Below, in pieces: positions 48,718-62,236 of a stretch of 64,000 nt of DNA (positions are counted from its first letter, which is position 1; every line of letters starts with the position of its first letter). This DNA comes from Terebella lapidaria (lineage: Eukaryota; Annelida; Polychaeta; Terebellida; Terebellidae). Location: the NCBI GenBank assembly GCA_949152475.1, contig OX424559.1, forward strand, positions 32,407,119-32,471,118, written 5' to 3'. The notes under the pieces are model-generated. The model had not been told where the DNA came from. It was given only the letters and a program-made list of their open reading frames with translations, and ran no database searches. The position numbers and the translations under genes were made by a program.

Positions 48718-50125
48718 GTCCATGTTACGTCTAATGATGAGGACGACGTAACGAAGATAACACATTTATCATGAATATAACAGTGTGATTTTTAGGATTT
48801 ACAATACAAAAAGTCAGAAGGTGTAGAGAAGAAGTGAATAGAGCGTGGAATGTTGAAAATACGATGAATAGATTGCCCAGATGTAACCATGACTCGTTGT
48901 GTCCATATTACGTCTAAAATAAAAGTGTCCATGTTACGTTTTCGCATAAATAAAACATGCAGGGAGAACAGAGAATACGTCTCATATAATACACATTCAG
49001 AGAGTCGAGATGTAACAAGGACACCAATATCGTGTCTCTGTTACGTCTTGTGGCTGATTTCACATGTTCACATGCGTGAAACACTTCCTATGTCCGATGA
49101 CTAGTTACTGGCAATGAGATCCATTTAATTCATATAGCGCAATGTGATTCTAAATGCGCATAACACACAATAGGATGCTGGGAAATGATTATAAATATGG
49201 CTAGATGTAACACGGGCGCAAACAGCTGCACAACCCATCGTTATTCCAAGCCTTCTATACAACACACGTGTACCAGTGCTGCATATTCTTAGTTTAAAAT
49301 GGAGGAAAACATTTTTTTTACCATTAAACATGCTGTTAGGTATATGCAGTAGGACATCAGGTCCCACATTCTACTACTCTTTACCAATATGTCAAGATTT
49401 GGTCATATGTAACTATCATATTTTGGCCCTTTTGGAAGACATCCTTACCGGGTTGATGTGCTCGTAGTTTGCAGAGGAAAGAACGCAAGTTGGTCGCGTG
49501 TATTCAAACCCATTGCTGGCAGTCGGCACAGTTGTGAAATATATTGATGATAATAAACAAAATAGGTAGTGTTTGTGTTGAAACAATTAAACAGCATAGT
49601 CTAAGGCGTAACGTTTTGGACACGAAAGGCTTAGAAATAATATGAACTTATGTGATTCTGAAAAGATATGTCTGGCCATATTACGTGTATAAGTGATCAA
49701 TATCCCCAATATTTCTTTCAGTGGATTTGAGGTTATTTATATTTCCATGTAAATCATCTGTTTTCATGCAACTGTCAAGACGTAACACGAAGGACACGAA
49801 GCGGTACGTCTTAGACATTGGCAAATAATATGTAAATTTTATATTTGTAAACTATTCAGGTGCAAATAATACCTCGAAAACAAAATCATTTATTACTCCT
49901 TTCGTCATTTGTCGTGGGAAAAAAATTATATATAAGTCTTATTGAACAAAGCCTGAAGGAAGGCACTATTGAAAAAACACGAAGAAATAGCCATTGTCCT
50001 ATGAATATCCTAGGTCTCATGACGGGGAGTTATCTCCCAATACTTTTTCTACATTGTTAAAAAACTGAATCAAGACAATCTGTGTTGTAAATAACGAAAT
50101 GGCACGCATTTTAGACAGACGTTAC
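48718..50125. repeat. Scattered AGAYGTAAC motif in the element core
   Basis: Variants of AGAYGTAACANGGACAC occur in both orientations at about 48,718, 48,748, 48,880, 48,905, 48,929, 49,010, 49,036, 49,203, 49,605, 49,675, 49,785, 49,815 and 50,115. Two more lie further left, at 46,732 and 46,905. The spacing is irregular and the intervening sequence is unrelated. Confidence 0.6.
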
Positions 50126-50229
50126 GAGATAATGCCTGACAGTAAATCCCGCGTCATATAGCTATATGATGGGGCATATTTTCTGACTGTCCGTCTTTCA
50201 AAGTGCAGACAATAATATAACGAAAATAT

Positions 50230-51686
50230 GTTTTGAAGGGCGTAGTAATTACCGCGAACCTCAGATTATCTCCAGCTGACATGGATCATTTGCAGCCCGA
50301 GCGTGCGAGGTCAGAAAACATACCCCCATCATGTACTATATCATTCTCTGCAGTCGGATGGTCTGAACGAAATCCCTGTACCCTTAAGTTCAGTATTGAG
50401 ATGTCTGCTGTCGGATGGTCGGACGGCTAGAAAACATGCCCCTATCAGGTACCATATCATTGTCTGCAGTCGGACGGTCGGTTGGTCGCGGAAGGAAATC
50501 AATGCACTTTTTAGTATTGAGCTGTCTGCAGTCGGACTGTCGGACGGTCAGAAAACATGCCCCCATCATGTACTATATCATTGTCTGCAGTCGGATGGTC
50601 TGAACGAAATCAATGTACCTTTTAGTTATGAGATGTCTGCTGTCGGATGGTCAGATGGTCAGAAAACATGCCCCCATCATGTACTATATCATTGTCTGCA
50701 GTCGGACGGTTGGTTTGTCGCGGAAGGAAATCAATGCAACTTTTAGTATTGAGCTGTCTGCAGTCGGACTGTCGGACGGTCAGAAAACATGCCCCCATCA
50801 TGTACTATATCATTGTCTGCAGTCGGATGGTCTGAACGAAATCAATGTACCTTTTAGTTATGAGATGTATGCTGTCGGATGGTCGGATGGTCAGAAAACA
50901 TGCCCCCATCATGTACTATATCATTGTCTGCAGTCAGATGGTCTGAACGAAATCCCTGTACCCTTAAGTTTAGTATTGAGATGTCTGCAGTCGGATGGTC
51001 GGACGGCTAGATTACATGCCCCCATCATGTACTATATCATTGTCTGCAGTCGGACTGTCGGACGGTCAGAAAACATGCCCCCATCATGTACTATATCATT
51101 GTCTGCAGTCGGATCGTCTGAACGAAATCCCTGTACCCTTAAGTTTAGTATTGAGATGTCTGCAGTCGGATGGTCGGACGGTCAGAAAACATGCCCCCAT
51201 CATGTACTATGTCATTGTCTGCAGTCGGACTGTCGGTTGGTCGCGGAAGGAAATCAATGCACCCTTTAGTATTGAGCTGCCTGCAGTCGGACTGACGGAC
51301 AGTCAGAAAACCATGCTCCCATCATGCACTATATCATTGTCTGCAGTCGGATGGTCTGAACGAGATCAATGTACCTTTTAGTTATGAGCTGTCTGCAGTC
51401 GGACGGTCGGACAGTCAGAAAACATGCCCCCATCATGCACTATATCATTGTCTGCAGTCGGATGGTCTGAACGAAATCAATGTACCTTTTAGTTATGAGA
51501 TGTCTGCAGTCGGATGGTCGCACGGTCAGAAAACATGCCCCCATCTTGTACTATATCATTGTCTGCAGTCGGATGGTCGCGGAAAGAAATAAATGCACCC
51601 TTTAGTATTGAAATGTCTGCAGTCGGATGGTCGGACGGTCAGAAAATATGCCCTCATCCTGTACTAAATCATTGCCTGCAGTGGGA
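50230..51686 (+). repeat. Right arm tandem array (~110-120-bp units)
   Basis: About twelve units of TGTCTGCAGTCGG, ATGGTC, GACGGTCAGAAAACATG and CCCCCATCATGTACTATATC, spaced 111 or 120 bp where measured. These lengths are multiples of three, which explains the long but meaningless open frames (for example 50,613-51,269). The units are the reverse complement of the left arm. Confidence 0.88.
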
Positions 51687-51687
51687 C

Positions 51688-51721
<34 letters not shown>

Positions 51722-51735
51722 TGATATATATATAT

Positions 51736-51820
<85 letters not shown>
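51687..51820. repeat. (AAT)n followed by (AT)n microsatellite
   Basis: AAT units (51,687-51,719) are followed by nearly 100 bases of AT dinucleotides (51,724-51,820). They lie between the right-arm array and the terminal inverted repeat. Confidence 0.95.
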
Positions 51821-51822
<2 letters not shown>

Positions 51823-51861
51823 CAATTTAAAAATTTGTGGAGTAAGATACGCTATATGGGC

Positions 51862-51976
51862 CCTCATATCAAGTGAGATGATCTATCTCATTAAATTCTT
51901 GATAAACCGGCGTTCTGTCCATACCGGATTTTTTCCCGGGTCCCCTGGAGATCCGGTTTATACAGAGTACACTGTA
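51862..51976 (-). mobile_element. MITE copy 2, right part
   Basis: Reverse-complement match to about 7,148-7,260 of the intact MITE. It includes TGTCCATACCGG, the CCGGTTTATA subterminal motif and the terminus CAGAGTACACTG followed by TA (51,975-51,976). With 44,498-44,995 it makes up one interrupted copy. Confidence 0.8.
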
Positions 51977-54900
51977 TTTTCTTAAACAGACTTCAGAGTA
52001 CTATCTTGAAAACTGAAAAAGTTGGCAATATACCCCTATGTTAAATGTTGGAAATGAATCGTATCACAGGAATTCAAGCAAATTTTGGGGTTTCATGATA
52101 TGTATTCCGCTAATTAATGTCATATGAGTTTCTAAATTAGAAGAAGCACACAGGTGTATTCTAATAAAATATCATTCTTACAAAGTATTGTGCAATGTAA
52201 ACATCGAACAGCATACCGAATTCTGTTCAGACTCGCAATTTTCATGTTTGATGTGAAATTCAACATTGGAGTAGAATACCATCTTTTTCAATTTTCAAGA
52301 CCAAAGTCTGAAATTTGGTGAATGAGTACGGTTTCATGCCAAATGGAAACAAACAAAATTTTTAATTGACTCAACCATCCTAAACGAAGTCATGGCCAAA
52401 AATCATATGATGTTTTGTGTTGAACTTGACTTTAATGGGCATTTATGTCAATTCAAACACGCTGATAATATCGTATTTTCGTTAAAAGTGGTATAATGAA
52501 CACAATATAGAAAGATGCAAAATGTGGTCTTTCATATTTACACCTGACCCCAACACATTAGAATTGGTTTGGGTAACGTTAGGCGCCTGGCTGTGTAGAT
52601 CGTTATGATAAACTACTGCAAACTTACATGCAAGCTCTACTTTATACATGAAAGATATAACTGTTTGATATCACCCAAGATAAGAGCCAAGATGAGATCA
52701 TAACTCAGTCAGTGTCATATGCTCGTACAAGGTCATGTTCAAGATGTTTGAATAGTCTTTCATATTTGATTTCATGCTCATTATGATTTCAAGTCCACTA
52801 TAGGGTCCAATTAGTTTGAGCAAGCCCATGGTTATGGAAAGAAGCCGCACAAGCGTGCTATAATTTCAAGCACTTCCTTTACTGAACCATTTGCACATTG
52901 ACATGAAGAAACCATTTTGATCACCCGATATCACCCGGGATCGATCAGAAAAAGGCGCACCACATAATGTGATGGCTCCATGAAGAAAGCAATTTTTTTT
53001 ATCAAAGCGGTTTCTTCCCTCGAATGGCCAGTTTACATCTGTGGATGTTGTAACGTGTGTTATAATTATGTCAATAATGTTCCGTGTTTTATGTACTCCA
53101 CTATTCCCGTGATCCGGGTTCGACTTATTTAGTGTTGTTTAGACATGTTAGTTTCCGGTTTCATAATAAACCACATGTTGTTTGCAGTCATTCATCGAGT
53201 TGCAATAGACTAGTAAACAAGACAAACAACACATTACAGATATAAAACCAAACTCGGTTTTCAGCACATAGGGTCGTTTGGGGTCCAGTCTAAGACTATC
53301 ATTCATAGGCCATCCCTCTGGAGTAACTGTCAAAGTGATAGCTATTTGATGATATATTGTGTTACACCATGCAAAATATGTTTTTATCATTGGTCCTCTT
53401 ATCAGCAAGATAACAAATTGGGCATTATTATTTTATGCATTCAATCTTACTACTACTATGCTTCCTTATTGATTGTATACTATATTACGAAGATGTGAAA
53501 GTCATCGTACGGAGATATAGCAGTCAATAAATCTACCAAATGAACACTAGTCCAGATGTAAGACTATCACCATATTTAATGACCCCAGAAGACTGCAACA
53601 ACAATCTCAGAAGCGAACGGGGTCATCAGGGATATCGCAGATTTTTATTTCAATACTGGTTGTCCAGGAAGGTCAGCAAAATATTGTCTTTGATTCGTAT
53701 CAGACTGGGACAATCTGCAACACATCCGGGATGATCCTTCTGGCCCATGACTATTGTCTAGGTTCAAATCATCTGACACCGTATTGCCGTTTGGTACTGC
53801 GGTATTTCGAATTATACTGCTATGATGGTCTAGGTTCATCCGTGTTGGCTTTGTATTCATCCTAAGTGCTCTTAAGCTGGATCCATAATTATATTGGATT
53901 ATGACGTGTTTTGGTAAACTGTCTAAGGACCACTGATTCATTTTCACCCGGATCAACATCGGTCAAGACATCTCATGGAAATCGTGTATGATTGGTAATA
54001 CATTCTACTTGTACACATGGAATAATATGCCACGTATTCATGCTTGCTTTTCAACAATGCAGTCATTTTAGGTGAGGGTTTTTTCTCCCGAACTCGGCAT
54101 TATGTGATGTGGTCACAAAATCCGGCAATTCAGTTTTCTCCAGCTTCTCTGACTTCATACAACATTATTGTTCCATTACGAACGAGATTAAAATGTAGGA
54201 AATCGTGCTTTCATCAGTTGTAAAATGGATAAAGTATGAATATACGTATATCAAATACTTTGATCGTTCATGAAACTATAACAAACAGCTAGATGAAGTG
54301 TTAAGTCACATTAAAATACCGTCTAGTTTCACTTAACTGAGGGTATGTCATACATGCATGCTCGAAAATTGTGTGTAAGGTATAATGTGTAAATATGTGA
54401 TAACCATTATCAATAGTAATTATATAAGTAATTATGTAAGTAATTATATCGTGATAAAATACACATTTCCATTTTATTTGTTGTCTTGAGAATGTGTAAT
54501 CAAACAAGATATTCAATACCTGTATAGCAAAGTTGATTATTATGCTCAATTATGTATTTTATTGTATTTATATGTAGACTATACGTGTTGCAAAATTCAG
54601 TGTCTATAATGTACAGTGTATGTACACGTATTTAGATGCATAGATACATATTAGTCTAGACAAATGCTGGTAATATCATGATATAATATATGGGGCTTTG
54701 GGCGATTCAAGTGGTAATGCTAACTATACCCACTTCATCAGTTCGTTGTATTGCGTTGATAATTTGAGAAGAGATATATGAAGCCCGGTCTGTTCTAGCG
54801 GGCTGAATTTCTCTAGGGGGTCAAAGTCCGCACACAACCAAACATGCCACATCCAAGTCACTTATGACTTGGTCTCGAGATGTATGCTTGCCGACAAATA

Positions 54901-56273
54901 TCACGCATAATAAGGATAAGTATACATATTTTTGATGTTAAAAGAAGTCGGCTCTGTTTCCACACTTCGGCGACTTGGTTAGCATATAGGTCACAAACCG
55001 TATTTGTAATGTATCATACATGTGTACATTGTCAAAAGTTTCAATGATGTTCCCTGACTTCGGATTATGTTCTTTCTCAGCTAAAAAATAATATTATTTT
55101 TATGAAATTATGTTATTATTGAGGTCGGAAAGTTATGTAGAGGACAAAGAATTACACACAACATTGACATACCGACATACGTCCTCTTAGCTTTTGATAC
55201 ATTGCATATGGTCAGCTGGTTTCAATAGTAACGTGTTCCTTGTAAAATAAGTGTTTTCTGCATCAGTTCGTATATATATATGTTTCAACTGTCTGACATT
55301 AAATTTGTGCATTCCTTTATTTTGAAACGACGGACATTTGGTGATAAATATTGCATACTGGCATAGGGACATATGAGCATAATAGGGATATATGCCATTT
55401 TGGTCTGATAGGGGATTTCTCATGTTAGGTAATATGTTTGACATGTTAGATAATACCATTGACATTAATTAAGTACCAATACGGGAGTAAGTTTCAATTG
55501 GCTTCATACATACGTACACTGACATAATGTTTTTTTTCTGCATCACATTAACCATGAATGGCATTGAAATGTAAAACCATGGCCATGCACATTTCAATAT
55601 CAAATTCTTCCAAATCTATAATTTTCTCTCTTCAACACTTTAGCATACTTATTCTTCCTTCATTTTGCCACTGAGCATAAACATTAAATGGAATAACCAG
55701 TCATCTCCTAAATTTGGTTCGAAGTTGATTTGGCACATTTTGTTTTTTTTAGCGTTATGTTAATGTATGTGAAATTTGTATTGGTTGATAATTTCAATAG
55801 GTATCGATATTCAATATGATCAATATCGTATTCAATATGTTTATGTGATATGTTATGATAACTAATGGGATCAGTATTCTGATTTGAAAAAAAAAAACAA
55901 ATCACCACTGAAGATAACTCCGACTGCATCAAAGTGCTTGATTTCACGTCAAGAGCTTGCTTTTTACTGCTACTTGTCACCCTAGCTACATTTCTTTTTA
56001 CCGAACTCCTGATAACCCCAACCACTGTTTTTCAAATGCATCCTTATCATCGAATCGGACATTGGTCTTTGATAATATAACAGAGGATACAAGGTTAAAA
56101 TTGTATGTTGTGACATGGATGTCTTGATCCTGTCCAATATTTTAACATTCACAACGATTTTCCTTGTCAAATCCATTATGTTTTGGCGATCGTTAGAAAG
56201 AGTATGAAAAGAATATACTTGATATTTTTTTCCAAATGAATATTACATTTTTCGGAACATATTTTCGCTCAAG
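51977..56273. other. Gene-less AT-rich region upstream of TRIM gene 2
   Basis: No supportable gene or clear repeat. Open frames are short and without motifs. A promoter and an untranslated exon of TRIM gene 2 may lie near the right end but cannot be placed. Confidence 0.45.
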
Positions 56274-59200
56274 ATGATGTCGACAGGAGGAATAGGTAGA
56301 CCTGTGGATCCTGGATTTCGAGCGCTAATTGAAGGCCGAGGTACCTGTGCTGTTTGCCTAGATATTGTCAAGGATCATCGAGCCCTTCCATGTCTACATG
56401 TCTTCTGTGTAAGCTGCTTGAAGTCGCTAGTTCGTGGTAAATGTATCACTTGTCCTACCTGCCAAGAAGACAGTGTACTGAAGAAGGGCAATGTGGAGAG
56501 TTTACCCAAGAATCTGCTCCTGGTGGACATGCTGAAGATAATGTGTGTTGACTGCAGACAGAAAACCCGTGAGATGGAGTGTCCTCACTGTAAGAAATGG
56601 TTGTGTAGTGACTGTCTTGAGCCATGTCGAGAGATAGTTCACACAACAAAAGAAGATCTCATGTCACAATCTGCGTCATTCTTATCAGAAAACCACCAGT
56701 ATATTGCACAGGTCCGAGATGAACAAAAATCTTACGAAGCCCGCATAAAATTAACTACCCAACAAATACGACTCCACTTCCAGCAAATGGTAGAGAAGTT
56801 GCAAGCTGCAGAGAAGAAGCTCATAGCAGAGTTGCAATTCAAATCCAGAACGGCGGAGCAAGCTCACACGAGTCTGATCGATGAAGCTGACAAACTGAAT
56901 AGCCAAATTCAGTCTTACACACAGACACTCAGTGAACAAAACGACACACCATCTGCCGAGATCTTCAGATTGTTCGAGGAGGTGAAGGGCGCCTTTGAGA
57001 AGAGCATCTGGCATAATCCTTTACCAGACATTCACACTTACAAGCCACATGAATTATGTGACAAAGTGATGGCAGCTTTTGCTGGAGAAATTGTGGTAGG
57101 TTTTGAAATTATTGTGATATTTCATGTCACTTCTTCACATGAATATATAATTGTTGATGTCGAACCATTCGAGCTGAATATGTATGAGAAGAATATGTTT
57201 CTATACCTCTTATTAAGTTAACAGTGATGCACTTCAGCAGGCCACAGACGCGGCACGGTTTCTGGACAGGCAGTGGGCATCACTAGGATCTGCAGGAGGA
57301 GGCTTGGAGGTCAGACTGTAAATATGGATCATACATTATGAAATGTACCAATATACAAAGTGGACAATATGAACTTTATGACATGTCAGCTCTTGCTGGT
57401 AGTATATGAACTATATGGAATAGTTAGCTTCAACTATGAGAGACAGAATAGACCACTGGGAATAAGTGATGAGTTGACATAATATGACGGAGGTGGCCAT
57501 CATTGTGTTTCATATTTTATACTGCAAATAAAATAGCACTACAAACACAAAGCTACACTTTGAATGAAAGATTTGGACCCAACTAAGATCAGATAGATAA
57601 AATTTTAAAAAAGCATTGTAACAAATAACATTAGCGCCAAGGCTATTCTCCGACACAACATTATGGATAAATGGGATATATACAATGAAGATACAATGAT
57701 GATGAACTGAAATTGAATTGGTACGCATCTGTACATCTAGACACTTTGCGTTCGCCAATGACCGCAAGGGTCATCCTGTTGCCTAAAATATGTTACTTCA
57801 GACAAAATTTCATTTTTGTTGGGTTGGTGTTTCCAATCAGATGTAAGTAGCTCTGTGTATGTAATGCTATATAGTATTAGCAGTAAATATATTACACAAT
57901 GATAAACACCCTTGTCATATTATGTCCACTTAGCACGCATGAAATACTAAAATATTAGTAACATGTACTGATGAAGAAAGTTCTGACCAATAAATAAGTT
58001 TCACCAAACAAAAAACGCGGTGGAAATAAATAGTTCTTATCTTGATTTGAAGTGACTACTAATAAATAAATTGACATGTCATAAAAAAGACATTCGTATG
58101 ATAATAACCAACGTGCATTCGCCGTGTTTGACAAGAGAAGCGCGCCAAATCTCCCAACACAATGCATAAAAATTAGCCCATAGGCTAAGATGTTTACCGG
58201 ACAATATGTGCATGTATTTTAGATATTAGCCATTTTGCTTTGTGACCTTGAAAATAAGGTCATTGGTCAATTCAAGGCCACAAGAATATTCAACATATAT
58301 CATTTCTACTACGTCCACAATTGATTCCTAAGCTGTAAAGTCGATAAAAAGTGGGATATTAGCCATTATGTGCTCTGACCTTGAAAATGAGGTCAAAGAT
58401 CAAGTTCGAGGTCATGAGAAATTTCAGTATATATCATTTTTCATATGTTTGCAACTAATTCCTAAGCTGTAGAGTCGATAATAAGTAAGATATTAGCCAT
58501 TTTCCTCTCTGACCTTGAAAATGAGGTTAAGGTCAAACTCAAGGTCACCAAAATAATCCGCATATATCAGTGAGTTTCAAACATCGGTCGAAACGTATGA
58601 AAATATTCGTTGTGCAAGGCTTTTGGTCCTATCGACCTATCTTTTATAATGGAGCGATAGCTATTAAGGTAATAATTAATGTTCTATCAAATCAGTAAAT
58701 CATGTGTTATACCATGTGATGAAAAATTGATGATTTGCTACCTTTTAAGACCAAACATGCATATAAGCACGCATTATTCTATTTTATAAGTGGCACAAAG
58801 TTGTTGAGTCATAACAACCATACATCGACTGTGCTTTGTTCTCCAGTCTTACTGATAGTATCGTGGCCAATTATGATCGAGAGTCATCAAATATGTTTAA
58901 TATTGTTAATCATATATGTTTTCCTCACAGTGATTGTTGATTTATGTGGAAAACGAGCTAGGTAAAAAGTGGGCGTTAATAGTTGAGACCAGAAAATACT
59001 GGTCGTGGCTTATTTAGAGAACATAGCGTTTTCACTTACGTGCCCTATAAGCGAGATATTAGCCATTTTGTGCTCTGACCTTGAAAATAAGGTCAAGGTC
59101 AAATTCAAGGTCATCGAAATATTCAGTGTTTATCATTTCCTATATGTCCACAATCGGTTTCCAAGCTATAAAGTAAATAGAGAAGCAAGATATTAGCCAT

Positions 59201-62185
59201 TTTGTCCTTTGACCTTGAAAATGAGATCAAAGGTCGAATTCAACGTCATGGAAATATTTTTCCTCAGACCTCATTTTCAAGGACAAGAGCACAAAATGGC
59301 TAATATGTTGCTTATTATTGACTTTACAGCTTAGGAATCAATTGTGGTTATATAGGAAATGTTATGTGCCGAATATTCTGATGATCTTGAATTTGACCTT
59401 TAAACTCATTTTCAAGGTCACATGCAAATGGCTAATATATCACTTCTTATCGATTTTACAGCTTAGCGATCAATTCTGAACATATAGGAGATGATGTATG
59501 CAGATTATTGTCATGATCTTAAGTTTGACCAGTGACCTTATTTTCAAGGTCACAGGACAAAATGGCTAAAATCCCACTTATCATCGACTTCACAGCTTTG
59601 GAATCAGTTGTGCAGCTACAGGGAATGATGTATGCCGAATATTTTGAAGACCATTAATTCGATCTTCAACCTTATTTTCAAGGTCATAGAACAACATTGC
59701 TATTTTGCCTTATTCTTGAATTTACAGCTTAGCAAAGAATTGTGGACATATGGGGAATGATATACATGTTTGCTGTATATTTTCATGACGTTGCATGGAC
59801 CAGTGACCTTATTTTCAAGGTCACTTGATAAAATGGCTAATATCTACGATTTTAAAACATATTTTGTCCGGTAACCTGTCTTAGCCCTTGGGCTTAAATT
59901 TTGTCTTACCGACCCATAAGGGCCGATAAGCTATTGTCGTGAATTTTCGTCCGTCGTCCGTCGTCGCCGTCGTCGTCCGCCACATCATCTGTTAACATTT
60001 TTTATCTTTTTTTCGGGCTGATGAATTTGTCCAAAAATTAGTGTGAATATGTATTGGGTCAATACCCCCAGAATTTTTTTTTCATTTTTTTTGATCGAAT
60101 CGATAATGCAGTTTTGGTGGCCATTTTTATGTCGAAAATGGCCGTTTTTGCATGTTTTCAACTTTAAAAATTATTCTCTCAAAAACTGTCTGATCAGTCT
60201 TGAGATTTTATTTACAAAATGTTCACCTCATGTGTCCTTATAATGCGTATAAGTTTCGATGCTCTTGAAGCGCCGGTCTGCGTGTGGCGGCCATTTTGAA
60301 GTTCACAATCGAGAGTGTAATGTACCAGTTTTACGTACTCCCTTTTGGAGTCACAACAGCTCCATGTGTATTCATTGTAACCCGTGAACGAAGTTTGGCA
60401 GATACTGTGAATTTGACTCCGTTGTGCTCTGTCTTTTGATTTTCTTTTGAACGCTCTACAGGTCGCAAATTGCGAACCGATTACGATGATTTTTCAGAGA
60501 GACAAGGGTCAACGTTCATTTATTCAACAGCATGTACAAAATATGAATACAAAATAGATTAATCAAAATATGTTGCTGTGGACATGTCTTATGGTAAGAT
60601 CTCGACACCAATCTATTTTGGTTGCCACAGCAACCAAATTGGCCGATTGGCGACACATTTTGTGCTCGAACTAGCACACGTGGTTTGTGAACGATCTACA
60701 AGTGGGAATTTTCTATCAGTGATTATGAAATCGCACAGGCTCGATGAGAATGACATCTGCACGAAGAAACCTATTATTTTTTTCAGAATGATGAAATAAA
60801 TATTAATTATTTAGCAGGTTAACTTATCAAGACCAATACAATACCCACTTTGACATCTGTGACACTCCATTAACCTGTACTATGAAAGCAAATGACACTG
60901 GATTCTTGTTCAGAATAGAGAACTGATTTTTTTTTTATGAAAACATAATAATATTACCAAATAAATTAACTTAATTTGACTAGTTAAGTATAGTTGAAAT
61001 TTCTGTCCGGAGGAGATTTCATGGCTGTAACCAAATAAGTTAACATTATTTTTACTAGTAAAGTCTATTAATGACCACAATAGTTAAGACAAAAAACAGT
61101 TATTATTGGACTCAACAATGCAACATTTCTGCCCAGTAGATATTTCGTAGGTGTATCTGAATAAGACAACATTAGTTTTACTGGCTAAGTCTATTATTCA
61201 CCACAATAAATATAGTTAGGATAAAAACATTTATTATTAGAATCAAAAGTTATTATTCTTATAACTGGAATTGAGTACGGATTAAATGTGAGTGAATATA
61301 TATATATACACACATACACAAATTAATATATTTACAATCAGAGTAACATACTCGCCCAAATCAGATATTCCACCAAGTAGCAGGGACATTATTTATATTC
61401 AAATATCTCGTTTACACAACTTAATACCTAAATGAATTGCCTCAATATATTGATATAGTAATACACTGGTGTTCCAGTTATTGAATTGAAATAAGTTTCC
61501 TACTGGCTTTATTAAAGTTTGATGGTGTCAGTAATATGTCGATATATATGTCTTTCACCCATGGCTCTCACTGAATCATAATTCATTCAATTTATTATAC
61601 CATAACTGACAGATGGGTCAGAGCTTATGGCATGTGGAGAAGAACGTGGTCATCACAGACCTCTGTCTTGTCACCATAGAAGATCGCCAAGCCATCCTCT
61701 ATGTATCGGACGATAAGCTGTCTCTGGTGTCCATGGAGGGTAAGATTCTGTCTCTCGATATCGACGGCCCGGGGATGAAGCTACCTCACTGTACAGCCAG
61801 CGACCCAGAGGGCGAACATGTGCTTGTGGCAGGCGGGGATGACTGGTATGAAGGTCCTTATCACTGTACAATATACAGCCCAAAACATGGCCGTTTACAC
61901 AAGCTGAGGGTGTTTAGTTTGGACAACTGGCCCGAGTCTATGAGCTGCGCACCAGACGGCAATATCATTGCCATCTTGGAAGTGAGTGGATATCGGGCAT
62001 GTATGAGACTAAACAATCAATAATATTACAAAATTGTCTTTGGTCAAAATTTTCTTCAGTACACTTTGGAAATAACTTGAAGAAACAGACAATAATCACT
62101 GTTCATCTGCACCCTTACCCCCGGTCTTCCTGCACAGATGACACAAGTAGAGCAGGTAAAGTAGCAACATGAACCCATGAGAGTT

Positions 62186-62236
<51 letters not shown>

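Larger units (their letters stand above)
44996..51861. mobile_element. ~6.9-kb foldback-like element inserted in the MITE
   Basis: The ends are inverted: CCCATGTAGCGTATCTTACT at 44,996-45,015 against its near complement ending at 51,860. Flanks are CCTGATATCGA (44,985-44,995) and CCTCATATCAA (51,862-51,872), a 9-of-11 match that could be an aged target-site duplication. The arms (44,996-46,590 and 50,095-51,861) are tandem arrays of the same unit in opposite orientation. The core (46,590-50,095) has no transposase frame. Long repeat-built inverted arms are the signature of foldback elements, and 9-11-bp duplications would fit Mutator-like or FB-type transposition. The superfamily is inference. 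Confidence 0.65.

Noticed and set aside
50303..51381. Long open frames (up to 218 codons) in the right-arm array, and mirrored ones at 45,146-46,236
   Set aside because: The units measure 111 or 120 bp, both multiples of three, so any frame without a stop in one unit stays open. Several frames are open at once and there is no codon-like composition.
45054..51686. CRISPR-like arrays
   Set aside because: The units are 110-120 bp, repeated throughout without unique spacers, in a spliced-gene genome; they are tandem satellites in foldback arms.
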